A DNA stretch of 64,000 nucleotides, taken from Pseudomonas sp. MAG733B (GTDB lineage Bacteria > Pseudomonadota > Gammaproteobacteria > Pseudomonadales > Pseudomonadaceae). The notes beneath the pieces were generated by a model, which searched no databases, was not told where the DNA came from, and saw only the letters and a list, made by a program, of their open reading frames with translations. Each line of letters begins with the position of its first letter. Positions within the stretch are counted from its first letter, which is position 1. Position numbers and translations under genes: made by a program. The DNA lies in contig NZ_CP145732.1 of assembly GCF_036884845.1 (NCBI RefSeq), forward strand, positions 6,014,001-6,078,000. Direction: 5' to 3'. Of the stretch, positions 28,915-41,438 are shown piece after piece.

Positions 28915-29679
28915 TCAATGCAAAATCTGACTCAAGAACAGCTTGGTCCGATCATTCTGCGGATTGTCGAAGAAGTCGTTCGGCGCAGCCTGTTCGACGA
29001 TTTCGCCCTTGTCCATGAAGATCACGCGGTTGGCCACGGTGCGGGCGAAGCCCATTTCGTGGGTCACGCAGAGCATGGTCATGCCGTCTTCGGCCAGGCC
29101 GATCATGGTGTCGAGCACTTCCTTCACCATCTCCGGGTCAAGTGCTGAAGTCGGTTCGTCGAACAACATGATTTTCGGTTTCATGCACAGTGCACGGGCG
29201 ATCGCCACACGCTGTTGCTGACCGCCGGACAGTTGCCCCGGATACTTGTGCGCCTGCTCCGGAATGCGTACGCGTTCCAGGTAGTGCATGGCGATTTCCT
29301 CGGCCTTGCGCTTGGGCATCTTGCGTACCCACATCGGCGCCAGGGTGCAGTTCTGCAAAATGGTCAGGTGTGGGAACAGGTTGAAGTGCTGGAACACCAT
29401 GCCGACTTCACGACGGATCGCTTCGATCTGCTTGAGGTCGTTGGTCAGCTCTACGCCATCGACCACGATGCGGCCTTGCTGGTGTTCTTCCAGACGGTTG
29501 AGGCAGCGGATGGTGGTGGACTTGCCGGAACCCGAAGGCCCGCACAGGACAATACGCTCGCCTTGCTTGACGTTGAGGTTGATGTCCTTCAGTACGTGAA
29601 ACTGGCCGTACCACTTGTTCACGCCCTGCATCTGAATAATGCCTTCAGGGCTCACAGGCTGTTTGATTGCTTCGCTCAT
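28915..29679 (-). CDS. aapP: Amino-acid ABC transporter ATP-binding protein AapP
   Basis: ATPase of the general L-amino-acid importer. It has 254 residues from the ATG at 29679. The upstream extension to 29751 falls inside aapM and was rejected. Walker A is [15 protein letters not shown], the ABC signature is [15 protein letters not shown], and Walker B is [15 protein letters not shown], with the switch His in CVTHEMGFA. Last gene of aapJQMP, 10 bases after aapM. Confidence 0.95.
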   Translation of the reverse strand: MSEAIKQPVSPEGIIQMQGVNKWYGQFHVLKDINLNVKQGERIVLCGPSGSGKSTTIRCLNRLEEHQQGRIVVDGVELTNDLKQIEAIRREVGMVFQHFNLFPHLTILQNCTLAPMWVRKMPKRKAEEIAMHYLERVRIPEQAHKYPGQLSGGQQQRVAIARALCMKPKIMLFDEPTSALDPEMVKEVLDTMIGLAEDGMTMLCVTHEMGFARTVANRVIFMDKGEIVEQAAPNDFFDNPQNDRTKLFLSQILH

Positions 29680-29689
29680 AAAAGAACTC

Positions 29690-30787
29690 CTAACGCTTGT
29701 GGCCAGTGTCGAGCTTACGTTCCAAATGCATGGAGTAGCGCGACATACCAAAACAGAAAATCCAGAACACCAGGGCTGCGAACACGTAGCCTTCAGTGGC
29801 CATGCCCAGCCATTTCGGGTCGGCGGCGGCTTGCTTGACGCTGTTGAGCAGGTCGAACAGGCCGATGATGATCACCAGGCTCGTGTCCTTGAACAGCGCA
29901 ATGAAGGTGTTGACGATGCCGGGGATCACCAGCTTGAGGGCTTGCGGCAGAATCACCAGGCCCATGCTGCGCCAGTAACCCAGGCCCATCGCCGCGGCCG
30001 CTTCGTACTGACCTTTCGGGATCGCTTGCAGACCGCCACGCACCACCTCGGCCACGTAGGCCGACTGGAACAGGATCACGCCGATCAGCGCCCGCAGCAG
30101 CTTGTCGAAGTTCATGCCTTCAGGCAGGAACAACGGCAGCATCACCGAAGACATGAACAGCACCGTGATCAACGGCACGCCGCGCCAGAATTCGATGAAG
30201 GTCACGCAGACCACACGAATCGCCGGCATGTTAGAACGACGGCCCAGCGCCAGGACAATCCCCAGCGGCAACGCGCCGGCGATACCGACGGTGGCGATCA
30301 CCAGGGTCAGCATCAGGCCGCCCCACTGGCTGGTCGCCACGGCAGGCAAGCCCAATACGCCGCCGTGCAGCAGGCACCAGGAAATGATCGGGTACAGCAC
30401 CAGGAAACTCAGGCCGTATACCGCTTTACGCGGGAAGCGCGAGATGAACAACGGTGCCACGCCAATGACCGCCAACCACACGGTCAGGTCTACGCGCCAG
30501 CGCAGTTCCGGTGGGTAGTAGCCGTACATGAACTGGCCGAAACGCTGCTGGATGAACACCCAGCAGGCGCCGTCCTTGGTGCAGTCGGCGCGGGTGGTGC
30601 CGACCCAGTTGGCATCGATGATCGCCCACTGCAGGATCGGTGGAACCACCAGGTAGATCAGGTAGAACGCGAACAGGGTCAGCAGGGTGTTGAGCCAGCT
30701 GGAGAACATGTTCGCGCGCATCCACGCCACCACACCGATGCTGCTGCTCGGTGGGGGCATGTCAGGTTTGAAAGTATGAGTACTCAT
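29690..30787 (-). CDS. aapM: Amino-acid ABC transporter permease AapM
   Basis: Inner-membrane permease of 365 residues, longer than HisM-type permeases because of a large N-terminal region with extra helices, as is typical of AapM. The coupling-helix signature is [20 protein letters not shown] in the C-terminal half, followed by [20 protein letters not shown]. It forms a heterodimer with AapQ. The gene starts 10 bases after aapQ. Confidence 0.93.
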   Translation of the reverse strand: MSTHTFKPDMPPPSSSIGVVAWMRANMFSSWLNTLLTLFAFYLIYLVVPPILQWAIIDANWVGTTRADCTKDGACWVFIQQRFGQFMYGYYPPELRWRVDLTVWLAVIGVAPLFISRFPRKAVYGLSFLVLYPIISWCLLHGGVLGLPAVATSQWGGLMLTLVIATVGIAGALPLGIVLALGRRSNMPAIRVVCVTFIEFWRGVPLITVLFMSSVMLPLFLPEGMNFDKLLRALIGVILFQSAYVAEVVRGGLQAIPKGQYEAAAAMGLGYWRSMGLVILPQALKLVIPGIVNTFIALFKDTSLVIIIGLFDLLNSVKQAAADPKWLGMATEGYVFAALVFWIFCFGMSRYSMHLERKLDTGHKR

Positions 30788-30797
30788 GCGCTTTTCC

Positions 30798-31979
30798 TTA
30801 CCGCTCGATCAGCGCAATGCGCTTGTTGTACCAGTTCATCAGCAGGGAAATGCTGATACTGATCGCCAGGTACACGCTCATGGTGATGGCAATCACCTCG
30901 ATCGCCTGCCCGGTCTGGTTCAGCACCGTACCGGCAAACAAAGACACCATTTCCGGATAACCGATACCGGCCGCCAGCGAGGAGTTTTTCGCCAGGTTCA
31001 GGTATTGGCTGGTCAGCGGCGGGATGATCACGCGCAGGGCTTGCGGGATGATCACCTTGCGCAGGGTCGGACCGTTGCGCAGGCCGAGCGAGTGCGCCGC
31101 TTCGGTCTGGCCATGGCTGACCGACTTGATGCCCGACCGCACGATTTCGGCGATGAACGCCGCGGTGTAAACGGTCAAGGCCAGGGTCAGTGCCAGCAGC
31201 TCCGGGATCAGTACCCAGCCACCGACAAAGTTGAAGCCTTGCAGCTTCGGCATTTCCCAATGCACCGGCGCGCCGAAAATCAATGCGCACAAGGCCGGGA
31301 TCACCAGGAACAACGCCAGGCCGACCCAGAACTTGTGGAACGGTACGCCAGTGGCTTCGAAGCGCTTGGTGGCCCAGCGGTTCATCAGCACGATGGCGAC
31401 AATGGCGACCACGACGCTGATCACGAACGCCCAGAACCCGTCGGCCATCAGCGCGGCCGGCATGTTCAGGCCACGGCTGCTGACGAAGAAGGTGTCACCG
31501 AAGTTGTGGCTGTTGCGTGGTCCCGGCATGGTCAGGAACACGGCGAAGTACCAGAACAGGATCTGCAGCAGCGGCGGAATGTTACGGAAAACTTCCACAT
31601 ACACTGTCGCCACTTTGGCGATGATCCAGTTCTTCGACAGCCGTGCCACACCGACGATGAAACCGAGAATCGTCGCCAGGATCACGCCAATGAAGGTCAC
31701 GAGCAGGGTGTTGAGCAGACCGATGACAAACACCCGGGCATAGCTGTCCGATTCGGTGTAGTCGATCAGGTGTTGAGCGATGCCGAAACCGGCACTGCGC
31801 TCCAGAAAGTCGAAACCGGAGGTAATGCCCCGGTGCTGAAGGTTGGTTTGCGTGTTGTCGAACAGAAACCAGCCTAACGAGACCACCCCGATAATCGTGA
31901 TGATCTGGAATACCCACGCACGCACTCGTGGATCGCTGAGGCTGAGCCTCTGCTTTGGTGCGCCGATTGAATTTTGCAT
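30798..31979 (-). CDS. aapQ: Amino-acid ABC transporter permease AapQ
   Basis: 393-residue inner-membrane permease. An insert-rich central region sits between the first helices and the conserved permease core. The coupling-helix motif EIVRSGIKSVSHGQTEAAHS is followed by IIPQALRVIIPPLTSQYLNL. Partner of AapM. Second gene of the operon, 65 bases after aapJ. Confidence 0.93.
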   Translation of the reverse strand: MQNSIGAPKQRLSLSDPRVRAWVFQIITIIGVVSLGWFLFDNTQTNLQHRGITSGFDFLERSAGFGIAQHLIDYTESDSYARVFVIGLLNTLLVTFIGVILATILGFIVGVARLSKNWIIAKVATVYVEVFRNIPPLLQILFWYFAVFLTMPGPRNSHNFGDTFFVSSRGLNMPAALMADGFWAFVISVVVAIVAIVLMNRWATKRFEATGVPFHKFWVGLALFLVIPALCALIFGAPVHWEMPKLQGFNFVGGWVLIPELLALTLALTVYTAAFIAEIVRSGIKSVSHGQTEAAHSLGLRNGPTLRKVIIPQALRVIIPPLTSQYLNLAKNSSLAAGIGYPEMVSLFAGTVLNQTGQAIEVIAITMSVYLAISISISLLMNWYNKRIALIER

Positions 31980-32044
31980 GAAGTGCCCCGGAAATAATGG
32001 AACAGAACATCACCCGGCGGTTGGCCCACCGGGTGATAGAACCA

Positions 32045-33076
32045 TCAGCGCACTGGTGGTGCGTATTGGATGCCGCCAGCGTTCCACAAGGCGTTCAGCC
32101 CGCGGTCGATTTCCAGCGGAGTGTTCTTGCCGAGGTTTTTCTCGAACACTTCACCGTAGTTGCCGACTTGCTTGACGATCTGTACGACCCAGTCTTTCTT
32201 CACTTTCAGGTCTTTGCCGTATTCACCGTCGGTGCCCAGCAGACGGGCTACGTCCGGGTTCTTGGTGGCCTTGGCTTCAGCTTCGACGTTCTTCGAAGTG
32301 ATGCCGGCTTCTTCAGCGTTGAGCATGGCGTAGCCAGTCCAGCGCACGATGGCCAGCCACTCGTCGTCGCCATTACGCACGACCGGGCCCAGAGGTTCTT
32401 TGGAAATGGTTTCCGGCAGAACCACGTAGTCCTTCGGCGAAGCCAGCTTGCTGCGCTGGGCGAACAGTTGGGACTTGTCGGAGGTCAGCACGTCGCAACG
32501 ACCGGATTCCAGCGACTTGGCGCTTTCGTCGGAGGTGTCGAAAGTGATCGGGGTGTATTTCAGACCGTTGCCGCGGAAGTAGTCGGAAACGTTCAGCTCG
32601 GTGGTGGTACCGGCCTGGATGCAGATGGTCGCGCCATCCAGCTCTTTAGCGCTTTTCACACCCAGCTTGTTGTTTACCAGGAAGCCGATGCCGTCGTAGT
32701 AAGTGATGAAGCCCGGGAATTTCAGGCCCATGCCCGCGTCACGGGAGCTGGTCATGGTGGTGTTGCGCGACAGAATGTCGATTTCGCCGGACTGCAGCGC
32801 GGTGAAGCGCTCCTTGGCGTTCAACTGGCTGAACTTGACCTTGGTCGCGTCGCCGAAGACGGCAGCGGCGACAGCGCGGCAGTAGTCAGCATCGATACCA
32901 ACGATCTTGCCGGTGGAGTCTGGAACCGAGAAGCCAGGCAGGCCATCGCTGACGCCGCACTGTACGAAACCTTTCTTCTGCACTGCATCCAGGGTCGCGC
33001 CCGCCTGAGCGAACCCACTGACGCCGAGTACTGCGGCTGCAGTCACGACTGCCAGGGTGGATTTCAACATCTTCAT
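32045..33076 (-). CDS. aapJ: General amino-acid ABC transporter substrate-binding protein AapJ
   Basis: Periplasmic binding protein of 343 residues with a signal peptide (residues 1-25, VLGVSGFAQA). The SBP_bac_3 fold starts with KGFVQCGVSDGLPGFSVPD, then GIDADYCRAVAAAVFGD. A conserved SRDAGMGLKFPGFITYYDG follows. First gene of aapJQMP. AapJ systems accept a broad range of L-amino acids. It is preceded by a 466-bp region. Confidence 0.94.
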   Translation of the reverse strand: MKMLKSTLAVVTAAAVLGVSGFAQAGATLDAVQKKGFVQCGVSDGLPGFSVPDSTGKIVGIDADYCRAVAAAVFGDATKVKFSQLNAKERFTALQSGEIDILSRNTTMTSSRDAGMGLKFPGFITYYDGIGFLVNNKLGVKSAKELDGATICIQAGTTTELNVSDYFRGNGLKYTPITFDTSDESAKSLESGRCDVLTSDKSQLFAQRSKLASPKDYVVLPETISKEPLGPVVRNGDDEWLAIVRWTGYAMLNAEEAGITSKNVEAEAKATKNPDVARLLGTDGEYGKDLKVKKDWVVQIVKQVGNYGEVFEKNLGKNTPLEIDRGLNALWNAGGIQYAPPVR

Positions 33077-34196
<1,120 letters not shown>

Positions 34197-34307
34197 GCCT
34201 TTTATGTTGATTTTTTTGCTTAAAAGCGCCCTTTGATCCATCCCACTACGCCGCGCCCGATTCTTGCATTACACTGGCCGGCGTACATTCCTTAACCAAT
34301 TGATGAG

Positions 34308-35783
34308 ATGACCGTGCTCAAAGCACTCAAGAAAATGTTCGGTAAAAGCGAGACTGAGCAACTCGCGCCAGTCCCCAGCGCTCCGTCTCACACCCCCAGC
34401 CACCGCACCGACGGTAATCAGCCTGGCCGGACCGCCCCCGTAGCGGCACCGAAACACGAGCCGGCCATCGAGCCAGCGGCGCAAACCGTGGCCGAACAAC
34501 CGCGCAGCGAAACGCCCAAGCCAGCCAAGCCGCGCCGCGAACCGAAGCCAAAAGCTCCGGTCATCCCATGGAAACTCGAAGACTTCGTCGTCGAACCCCA
34601 GGAAGGCAAAACCCGCTTCCACGATTTCAAACTCGCTCCTGAATTGATGCACGCGATCCAGGACCTGGGCTTCCCGTATTGCACGCCGATCCAGGCGCAG
34701 GTGCTGGGTTTCACCCTCGCCGGCAAAGACGCCATCGGCCGCGCCCAGACCGGTACTGGCAAAACCGCTGCGTTCCTGATCTCGATCATCACCCAGTTGC
34801 TGCAAACCCCGCCGCCAAAAGAGCGCTACATGGGTGAGCCACGGGCGCTGATCATCGCGCCGACCCGCGAACTGGTGGTGCAGATCGCCAAGGACGCCGC
34901 TGACCTGACCAAATACACCGGCCTGAACGTCATGACGTTCGTGGGCGGCATGGACTTCGACAAGCAGCTCAAGCACCTCGAAGCCCGCCACTGCGACATC
35001 CTCGTGGCCACGCCCGGCCGCCTGCTGGACTTCAACCAGCGCGGCGACGTGCATCTGGACATGGTCGAAGTGATGGTGCTGGACGAAGCCGACCGCATGC
35101 TCGACATGGGTTTCATCCCGCAAGTGCGCCAGATCATTCGCCAGACTCCGCCAAAGAATGAACGTCAGACGCTGCTGTTCTCCGCGACCTTCACCGAAGA
35201 CGTGATGAACCTGGCCAAGCAATGGACCACCGACCCGTCGATCGTCGAGATCGAATCGCAGAACGTGGCCAACGAAAACGTCGAACAGCACATCTACGCG
35301 GTGGCTGGTGCCGACAAATACAAACTGCTCTACAACCTGGTCAACGACAACGGTTGGGAGCGGGTGATCGTGTTTGCCAATCGCAAGGATGAAGTGCGAC
35401 GCATCGAAGAACGCCTGGTGCGCGATGGCATCAACGCCGCGCAACTGTCCGGCGACGTGCCGCAGCACAAACGCATCAAGACTTTGGAAGGCTTCCGCGA
35501 AGGCAAGATCCGCGTGCTGGTGGCGACTGATGTTGCCGGCCGTGGCATCCACATCGACGGCATCAGCCACGTGATCAACTTCACCCTGCCGGAAGTGCCG
35601 GACGACTACGTCCACCGCATCGGTCGTACCGGTCGCGCCGGTGCCGACGGCGTGTCCATCAGCTTTGCCGGTGAAGACGACTCCTACCAGCTACCGTCCA
35701 TCGAGGCGTTGCTGGGCAAGAAAATCAGCTGTGAGACACCACCGACGCATCTATTGCGGGCGGTTGAGCGCAAACGCCCGTAA
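34308..35783 (+). CDS. rhlB: ATP-dependent RNA helicase RhlB
   Basis: DEAD-box helicase of 491 residues. An N-terminal Pro/Ala/Lys-rich low-complexity tail (about 1-95) precedes the core, longer than the E. coli protein, as is usual in pseudomonads. Motifs in order: the Q motif in [19 protein letters not shown] at about 145-152, DEAD near residue 260, SAT, and the C-terminal [10 protein letters not shown]. RhlB works with RNase E in the RNA degradosome. Alone on its transcript, ended by a terminator at 35803. Confidence 0.93.
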   Translation: MTVLKALKKMFGKSETEQLAPVPSAPSHTPSHRTDGNQPGRTAPVAAPKHEPAIEPAAQTVAEQPRSETPKPAKPRREPKPKAPVIPWKLEDFVVEPQEGKTRFHDFKLAPELMHAIQDLGFPYCTPIQAQVLGFTLAGKDAIGRAQTGTGKTAAFLISIITQLLQTPPPKERYMGEPRALIIAPTRELVVQIAKDAADLTKYTGLNVMTFVGGMDFDKQLKHLEARHCDILVATPGRLLDFNQRGDVHLDMVEVMVLDEADRMLDMGFIPQVRQIIRQTPPKNERQTLLFSATFTEDVMNLAKQWTTDPSIVEIESQNVANENVEQHIYAVAGADKYKLLYNLVNDNGWERVIVFANRKDEVRRIEERLVRDGINAAQLSGDVPQHKRIKTLEGFREGKIRVLVATDVAGRGIHIDGISHVINFTLPEVPDDYVHRIGRTGRAGADGVSISFAGEDDSYQLPSIEALLGKKISCETPPTHLLRAVERKRP

Positions 35784-35802
35784 CGGACGACTTGCAGAAA
35801 AG

Positions 35803-35833
35803 GCGCAGCCGGAAACGGACTGCGCTTTTTTTT
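35803..35833 (+). terminator. Rho-independent terminator of rhlB
   Basis: GCGCAG and CTGCGC stem with extra pairing inside, followed by eight T residues, 20 bp after the rhlB stop. Confidence 0.85.
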
Positions 35834-35920
35834 CGTCTGGTTTTTCAACAGGAGCTTGCTCGCGATAACTAAAAGTCCATAATAGACAAATTAGTTTACA
35901 CCCCATCCCCGGAGCCGACC

Positions 35921-36865
35921 ATGTCCAGTACGCCTCATGTGATCAATCAAGCCCAGGCTCGCGAATTGCTGGCGCAAGTCGACGTGCCGCAGATCCTGCG
36001 CAAAATGTTCCGTGACCTGGCGACCGGGCAAGCCGTGCAACCGGCGCAGCAACTGGTGGAATTTCCGCAAGGCGCCGGCGACTTCATCAACTACCTGGGC
36101 GTGCTGGCCGAAGACGGCGTTTACGGGATCAAGACTTCGCCGTACATCGTCCACGAGCAAGGCCCGCTGGTGACGGCGTGGACGCTGCTGATGTCGGCAC
36201 AGACCGGCCAGCCGCTGCTGCTCTGCGATGCCGGCGAACTGACCACGGCCCGAACCGCCGCGACTACCGCTGTAGCGGTCGATGCACTCGCGCCGCTCAC
36301 CGCGACTCACTTGGCGATCATCGGTAGCGGCAAGGTGGCCCAGGCGCATCTGCACTACGTGAAGCATCTGCGCGACTGGCAGAGCATCAGCCTGTACGCG
36401 CCGAACCTGAGCGATGATGTTGAAACTGCGACCCTGCTGAAAAGCATCGAGCCGCGCCTGAACATCGTCGACAGTCGCGAAGCCGCCGTTCAGGACGCCG
36501 ACGTGATCATGCTCTGCACCTCGTCTGCCGGCCCGGTAATCGATCCTTCGAGCCTGAGCAAACCGGCGCTGATCACCTCGATCAGTACCAACGCCCCACG
36601 CGCCCACGAAGTGCCGCCGCAGAGCCTCAATGACATGCAAGTGTTCTGTGACTATCGTCTGACCACCCCGGGCTCGGCCGGCGAAATGCTGATTGCCGGT
36701 GAACAGCATGGTTGGGACAAGAGCGCGATTGCCGGCGACTTGCCTGATCTGATCAGCGAGAAGGTCCAGCGTCCCGACTACGACCGTCATGTGTTCTTCC
36801 GCTCGATTGGTTTGGGTCTGGAAGACATAGCGCTGGCGAATGCGATCTACCGCCTGAACAACTAA
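35921..36865 (+). CDS. dauB: DauB-type L-arginine dehydrogenase (ornithine cyclodeaminase / mu-crystallin family)
   Basis: 314 residues. The OCD/mu-crystallin family is recognised from TTARTAATTAVAVDALAP and the NAD(P)-binding IIGSGKVAQAHLHYV at about residue 130. In P. aeruginosa DauB reduces 2-ketoarginine with ammonia and NAD(P)H to L-arginine. The next two genes are dauA- and dauR-like in the same order as dauBAR, and this is the main reason for the name. Family membership alone would also allow a pyrroline-2-carboxylate reductase. Confidence 0.82.
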   Translation: MSSTPHVINQAQARELLAQVDVPQILRKMFRDLATGQAVQPAQQLVEFPQGAGDFINYLGVLAEDGVYGIKTSPYIVHEQGPLVTAWTLLMSAQTGQPLLLCDAGELTTARTAATTAVAVDALAPLTATHLAIIGSGKVAQAHLHYVKHLRDWQSISLYAPNLSDDVETATLLKSIEPRLNIVDSREAAVQDADVIMLCTSSAGPVIDPSSLSKPALITSISTNAPRAHEVPPQSLNDMQVFCDYRLTTPGSAGEMLIAGEQHGWDKSAIAGDLPDLISEKVQRPDYDRHVFFRSIGLGLEDIALANAIYRLNN

Positions 36866-36877
36866 CAGCACAGTTCC

Positions 36878-36966
36878 TGTAGGAGCAAGGCTTGCCCGCG
36901 ATGCAGGCGCCGCGGTCAGTCAGTTAAATCGCGGTGATGCCATCGCGGGCAAGCCTTGCTCTTACA
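36878..36966. repeat. REPIN-type inverted repeat between dauB and dauA
   Basis: Arms of 26 bp at 36878-36903 and 36941-36966 with one mismatch. Same class as 14385-14454. Confidence 0.85.
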
Positions 36967-36980
36967 AAAGATCACCCTAA

Positions 36981-38138
<1,158 letters not shown>

Positions 38139-38246
38139 GCCTTATCCTCAGGTGACGTGCCGACTCGATTGCGGCACACTTTCAGTGCCCCGTTTTGCGG
38201 GGCACTGAAGCTGCCCGGAGTTCCACTGTATGAAGAGCCGAACCGC

Positions 38247-38888
38247 ATGAACGCCCCCGAAAAAGACCCGGCCCTGAACGACACATCCCTGGATAACTTC
38301 CGGGCAATCGCCGATGCCATCGCCACGTTGTTCTTTCCTCACGCCGAGGTAGTGCTGCACGACTTGCGCACGCAAAAGGTCGATTACATCGCTAACAACC
38401 TCTCGAAACGGGTCATCGGCGACGACTCGGCACTGGAAGACATGCTCAGTGACGATGTCAGCGAACGAAACATCGGACCGTACGAAAAGCTCAACTGGGA
38501 TGGTCAGAAGATTCGCAGCCTCAGCACGGTGCTGCGTGATCGCGACGGCCATGCGGTGGCCGTGTTGTGCATCAACCTGAATATTTCGCTGTTCGAGAAT
38601 GCCAAGGCTGCGCTGGACCTGTTCCTGTCGCCGACAAAACTGATCCCGCAACCGGACTCACTGTTTCGCGATGACTGGCAGGAGCGCATCAACACCTTCC
38701 TCCACGCCTGGTTGCGCGAGCGCCAGCTGAGCCTGAACCTGCTGACCCGCGATCACAAACGCGAACTGGTGCTGGCCCTGCACGCCGAGGGCGCCTTCAA
38801 GGGCAAGAGCGCGTCAAACTATGTGGCCAATGTGCTGAACATGGGACGGGCGACGGTGTACAAGCATTTGAAGGAATTGAAGGGCTAG
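38247..38888 (+). CDS. dauR: DauR-like transcriptional regulator (YheO-type PAS and HTH)
   Basis: 213 residues from the ATG at 38247. The N-terminal PAS-like YheO domain (about 10-125) contains FFPHAEVVLHDLRTQKVDYI and AVLCINLNISLFENAKAALD. The C-terminal HTH region (about 155-213) contains FKGKSASNYVANVLNMGRAT. This is the DauR architecture, and the dauB-dauA-dauR order matches the arginine-induced dauBAR operon, where DauR represses. The identity of the ligand here is inferred, not visible. Confidence 0.82.
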   Translation: MNAPEKDPALNDTSLDNFRAIADAIATLFFPHAEVVLHDLRTQKVDYIANNLSKRVIGDDSALEDMLSDDVSERNIGPYEKLNWDGQKIRSLSTVLRDRDGHAVAVLCINLNISLFENAKAALDLFLSPTKLIPQPDSLFRDDWQERINTFLHAWLRERQLSLNLLTRDHKRELVLALHAEGAFKGKSASNYVANVLNMGRATVYKHLKELKG

Positions 38889-38920
38889 GCCCTGAGATTT
38901 GTATTGCTTGATCTGGCCTC

Positions 38921-38995
38921 TTCGCGAGCAAGCCCGCTCCCACACTGGATCTTCGTCTTATGGAGATCAAATGTGGGAGCGGGCTTGCTCGCGAA
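38921..38995. repeat. REPIN-type inverted repeat (GTGGGAGCGGGC class)
   Basis: Perfect 24-bp arms at 38921-38944 and 38972-38995. Tails of the two REPs point inward. Located between the convergent dauR and binding-protein genes. Confidence 0.88.
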
Positions 38996-39004
38996 AGCGG
39001 ACTA

Positions 39005-39781
39005 TCAGTCGCCGTAAATGTCCGACTTGAAATACTTCTCCGAAATCTTCTGGTACTCACCACTGCTACGAATGCCATCAATGGCCGTGTTCAGCTCGCT
39101 GACCAGTTCGGTATTGCCCTTGCGCACCGCAATCCCGGCACCCTCGCCCACGTATTTCGGGTCTTTCAGCTCCGGCCCGACAAAGGCGTAACCCTTGCCC
39201 CGCGGCATCGACAGGAAGTCATTCAGCGGAATGGTGTCGGCAAAAATCGCATCGAGACGACCGGCTGCCAGGTCCATGTAGATCTCTTCGTTGTTGCCGT
39301 AACGCTTGACGGTGATGCCCTTGGGCTCGAACACCTCGGTGGCGTAACGGTCGGTGGTGGTCGCGCGCTGTACGCCGATGGTCTTGCCCTTGAGGCTGGC
39401 GTACTGGTCATCCACCACCGCGCCTTCCTTCATCACCAGACGCGAGGAAGTGAAATAGTACTTGTGGGTGAAATCCACCGACTTCTTGCGGTCTTCGTTG
39501 ATGGTCATGGACGACAGCGCCATGTCGATTTTCTTCACTTTCAGGGAAGGAATCAGACCGTCGAATTCACCTTCGACCCACACACACTTGACCTGCATCT
39601 GCGCGCACAAGGCATTGCCGATGTCGTAGTCGAAACCAACGATCTCGCCTTTGTCGGTTTTCGAGGCAAACGGTGGATACGCCGCTTCGATGCCGATGCG
39701 CAGGGTTTTCTCGGCGGCAAACACAGAGCTGCACGCCAACAGGCTCAGGGCCAGACCGGTGATGAGGGGGAATTTCTTCAT
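39005..39781 (-). CDS. Amino-acid ABC transporter substrate-binding protein (ArgT/HisJ type)
   Basis: 258 residues with a signal peptide (1-22, ACSSVFA). SBP_bac_3 marks are [20 protein letters not shown] and [15 protein letters not shown], and the C-terminus has [20 protein letters not shown]. This sub-group binds basic amino acids such as arginine, ornithine, lysine and histidine. It sits next to dauBAR without permease or ATPase genes, so it probably feeds a transporter encoded elsewhere. Confidence 0.88.
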   Translation of the reverse strand: MKKFPLITGLALSLLACSSVFAAEKTLRIGIEAAYPPFASKTDKGEIVGFDYDIGNALCAQMQVKCVWVEGEFDGLIPSLKVKKIDMALSSMTINEDRKKSVDFTHKYYFTSSRLVMKEGAVVDDQYASLKGKTIGVQRATTTDRYATEVFEPKGITVKRYGNNEEIYMDLAAGRLDAIFADTIPLNDFLSMPRGKGYAFVGPELKDPKYVGEGAGIAVRKGNTELVSELNTAIDGIRSSGEYQKISEKYFKSDIYGD

Positions 39782-39970
39782 GTTCGTTCTCTCGCGGGTT
39801 GTTGTTGGTTTGGCAAGACAGAAGAAGAGCAGAAACGGGGGGAAAACCTTTTTTGTACTTATAATTCCATACTGGACTTTTATGTATTATCCGTCAATCA
39901 GGCAAATGCAGCCCGTGCCGGCCGGTGGTCGGGTGGTGGTTCTGTAAGGTATTGGGTGAGTCAGATGGTC

Positions 39971-40066
39971 CCTTCGCGAGCAAGCCCGCTCCCACAATGG
40001 GTCTGTGTCGTACACAAAATTTGTGTTCAACCAGACCCATTGTGGGAGCGGGCTTGCTCGCGAAGG
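39971..40066. repeat. REPIN with perfect 35-bp arms
   Basis: Arms at 39971-40005 and 40032-40066 are exact reverse complements around a 26-bp spacer. Longest uninterrupted inverted repeat in the window. Located between moaE and the binding-protein gene in a 308-bp gap (39782-40089). The rest of that gap shows nothing else I can support. Confidence 0.9.
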
Positions 40067-40089
40067 CTGACTAAAGGACGCCGCAGGAA

Positions 40090-40542
40090 TTACTGCTTCC
40101 AGCGATCCGCCGCCGCATGATCACTGTCACGTCCCTCAACCCAACGCGGGCCATTGCTGGTGTTTTCTTTCTTCCAGAACGGTGCGCGGGTTTTCAGGTA
40201 ATCCATGACAAAGGCGCAGGCATCGAACGCCGCCTCGCGGTGGGCGCTGGCGGCGCCGACGAAGACGATCGGCTCCCCCGGTTCCAGGGCACCGATGCGA
40301 TGCAACACTTCCAGCTTGAGCAACGGCCAGCGCTGCTCCGCCTCGACGGCGATTTTGCCAAGGGCTTTTTCGGTCATGCCCGGATAATGTTCGAGGAACA
40401 TCCCGGCGACGTCGAGACCGTCATTGAAGTCGCGCACGTAGCCGACAAAACTCACCACCGCGCCGACGCCGACATTGGCATCGTGCATGGCGTTGACCTC
40501 AGCGCCGGGATCGAACGCTGTGGATTGCACACGAATGGCCAT
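40090..40542 (-). CDS. moaE: Molybdopterin synthase catalytic subunit MoaE
   Basis: 150 residues. Converts cyclic pyranopterin monophosphate to molybdopterin with MoaD as sulfur donor. Conserved parts are VVSFVGYVRDFNDG, LEHYPGMTEKAL and the active-site SAHREAAFDACAFVMDYLKT with catalytic Lys residues. Third gene of moaC-moaD-moaE, starting three bases after the moaD stop. Confidence 0.95.
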   Translation of the reverse strand: MAIRVQSTAFDPGAEVNAMHDANVGVGAVVSFVGYVRDFNDGLDVAGMFLEHYPGMTEKALGKIAVEAEQRWPLLKLEVLHRIGALEPGEPIVFVGAASAHREAAFDACAFVMDYLKTRAPFWKKENTSNGPRWVEGRDSDHAAADRWKQ

Positions 40543-40545
40543 GAA

Positions 40546-40788
40546 TCAGCCCCCGGTCACGGTTGGAAAAAACGCCACTTCGTCGCCGTCGCTGACCGGC
40601 TCGTCGAGCTGGCACAGGTCTTCATTGCGCGCGCACATCAGGTTTTGTTCACTCAAGACCTCGGCGCCGTCACGCTGGGCCAACAGCGCCCGCACGTCGT
40701 CAACGGTAGCGAAGTGACCTTCGACCTTTACCGAATCCACACCCAGCGCCTCGCGATAACGGGCGAAAAACTTCACGGTAACGTTCAT
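40546..40788 (-). CDS. moaD: Molybdopterin synthase sulfur carrier subunit MoaD
   Basis: 80 residues with a ubiquitin-like fold. The essential C-terminal Gly-Gly, which is thiocarboxylated, ends the protein (FFPTVTGG). The ATG at 40788 begins [15 protein letters not shown], and the longer reading would overlap moaC fully. It overlaps the moaC stop by three bases, so translation is coupled. Confidence 0.95.
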   Translation of the reverse strand: MNVTVKFFARYREALGVDSVKVEGHFATVDDVRALLAQRDGAEVLSEQNLMCARNEDLCQLDEPVSDGDEVAFFPTVTGG

Positions 40789-41258
40789 GGCTGATCCGCC
40801 TGGAAATGCCCGCTCTTGCCGCCAACCTTTTCCAGCAAACGAACGCTTTCGATGGTCATGCCGCGGTCCACGGCCTTGCACATGTCATAGATGGTCAATG
40901 CGGCGACGCTGGCAGCGGTCAGGGCTTCCATTTCAACGCCGGTCTGCCCGGACAGCTTGCAGCGTGCTTCGATGCGCACGGTATCGTCGCCTTCGGCACT
41001 GAGTTCGACTTTCACACCCGTCAGCATCAACGGATGGCACAGCGGAATCAGGTCACTGGTTTTCTTCGCCGCCTGAATGCCGGCAATGCGCGCCACGGCG
41101 AAAACATCCCCTTTGGGATGACCGCCGCTGACGATCATCTGCAGTGTTTCGGGGAGCATGCGCACCAGCGCTTGGGCCGTCGCTTCACGGAACGTCACGG
41201 CTTTTTCGGTGACGTCGACCATGTTGGCGCGACCTTGGGAATCGAGATGAGTCAGCAC
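40785..41258 (-). CDS. moaC: Cyclic pyranopterin monophosphate synthase MoaC
   Basis: 157 residues from a GTG start at 41258, which has a strong AAGGAGG seven bases upstream and gives the conserved start [19 protein letters not shown]. The in-frame extension to 41369 runs into a repeat and was rejected. The active-site region [17 protein letters not shown] and [20 protein letters not shown] are typical. It converts the MoaA product to cPMP. First gene of moaCDE; moaA and moaB are not in the window. Confidence 0.95.
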   Translation of the reverse strand: MLTHLDSQGRANMVDVTEKAVTFREATAQALVRMLPETLQMIVSGGHPKGDVFAVARIAGIQAAKKTSDLIPLCHPLMLTGVKVELSAEGDDTVRIEARCKLSGQTGVEMEALTAASVAALTIYDMCKAVDRGMTIESVRLLEKVGGKSGHFQADQP

Positions 41259-41354
41259 TTGGCCTCCTTGAGGCAGCTGCAAGCGGCAAGCTACAAGCGG
41301 CAAGTTAAAAGCGCAGCAGCTGCGGGTATGGAAGAAAGCATTTAAGCAGCCAAA

Positions 41355-41411
41355 AGCCGCAAGCTTCAAGCGCTAAGTGAGGTTCACTCGGTTCGCTTGA
41401 AACTTGCGGCT
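41355..41411. repeat. AGCTTG-rich inverted repeat
   Basis: Arms of 18 bp at 41355-41372 and 41394-41411 with one mismatch, part of a wider AAGCTTGCGGCTT-type tract (41271-41446) between moaC and the PhoH gene. A related copy is at 47356-47428. Confidence 0.7.
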
Positions 41412-41438
41412 TGCAGCTTGAAGCTTGAAGCTCGCAGC

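Noticed and set aside
38921-40066. Two closely spaced hairpin repeats considered as a CRISPR array or mobile-element ends
   Set aside because: Only two units, each itself an inverted repeat, with a gene between them and no cas or transposase gene; these are REPINs.
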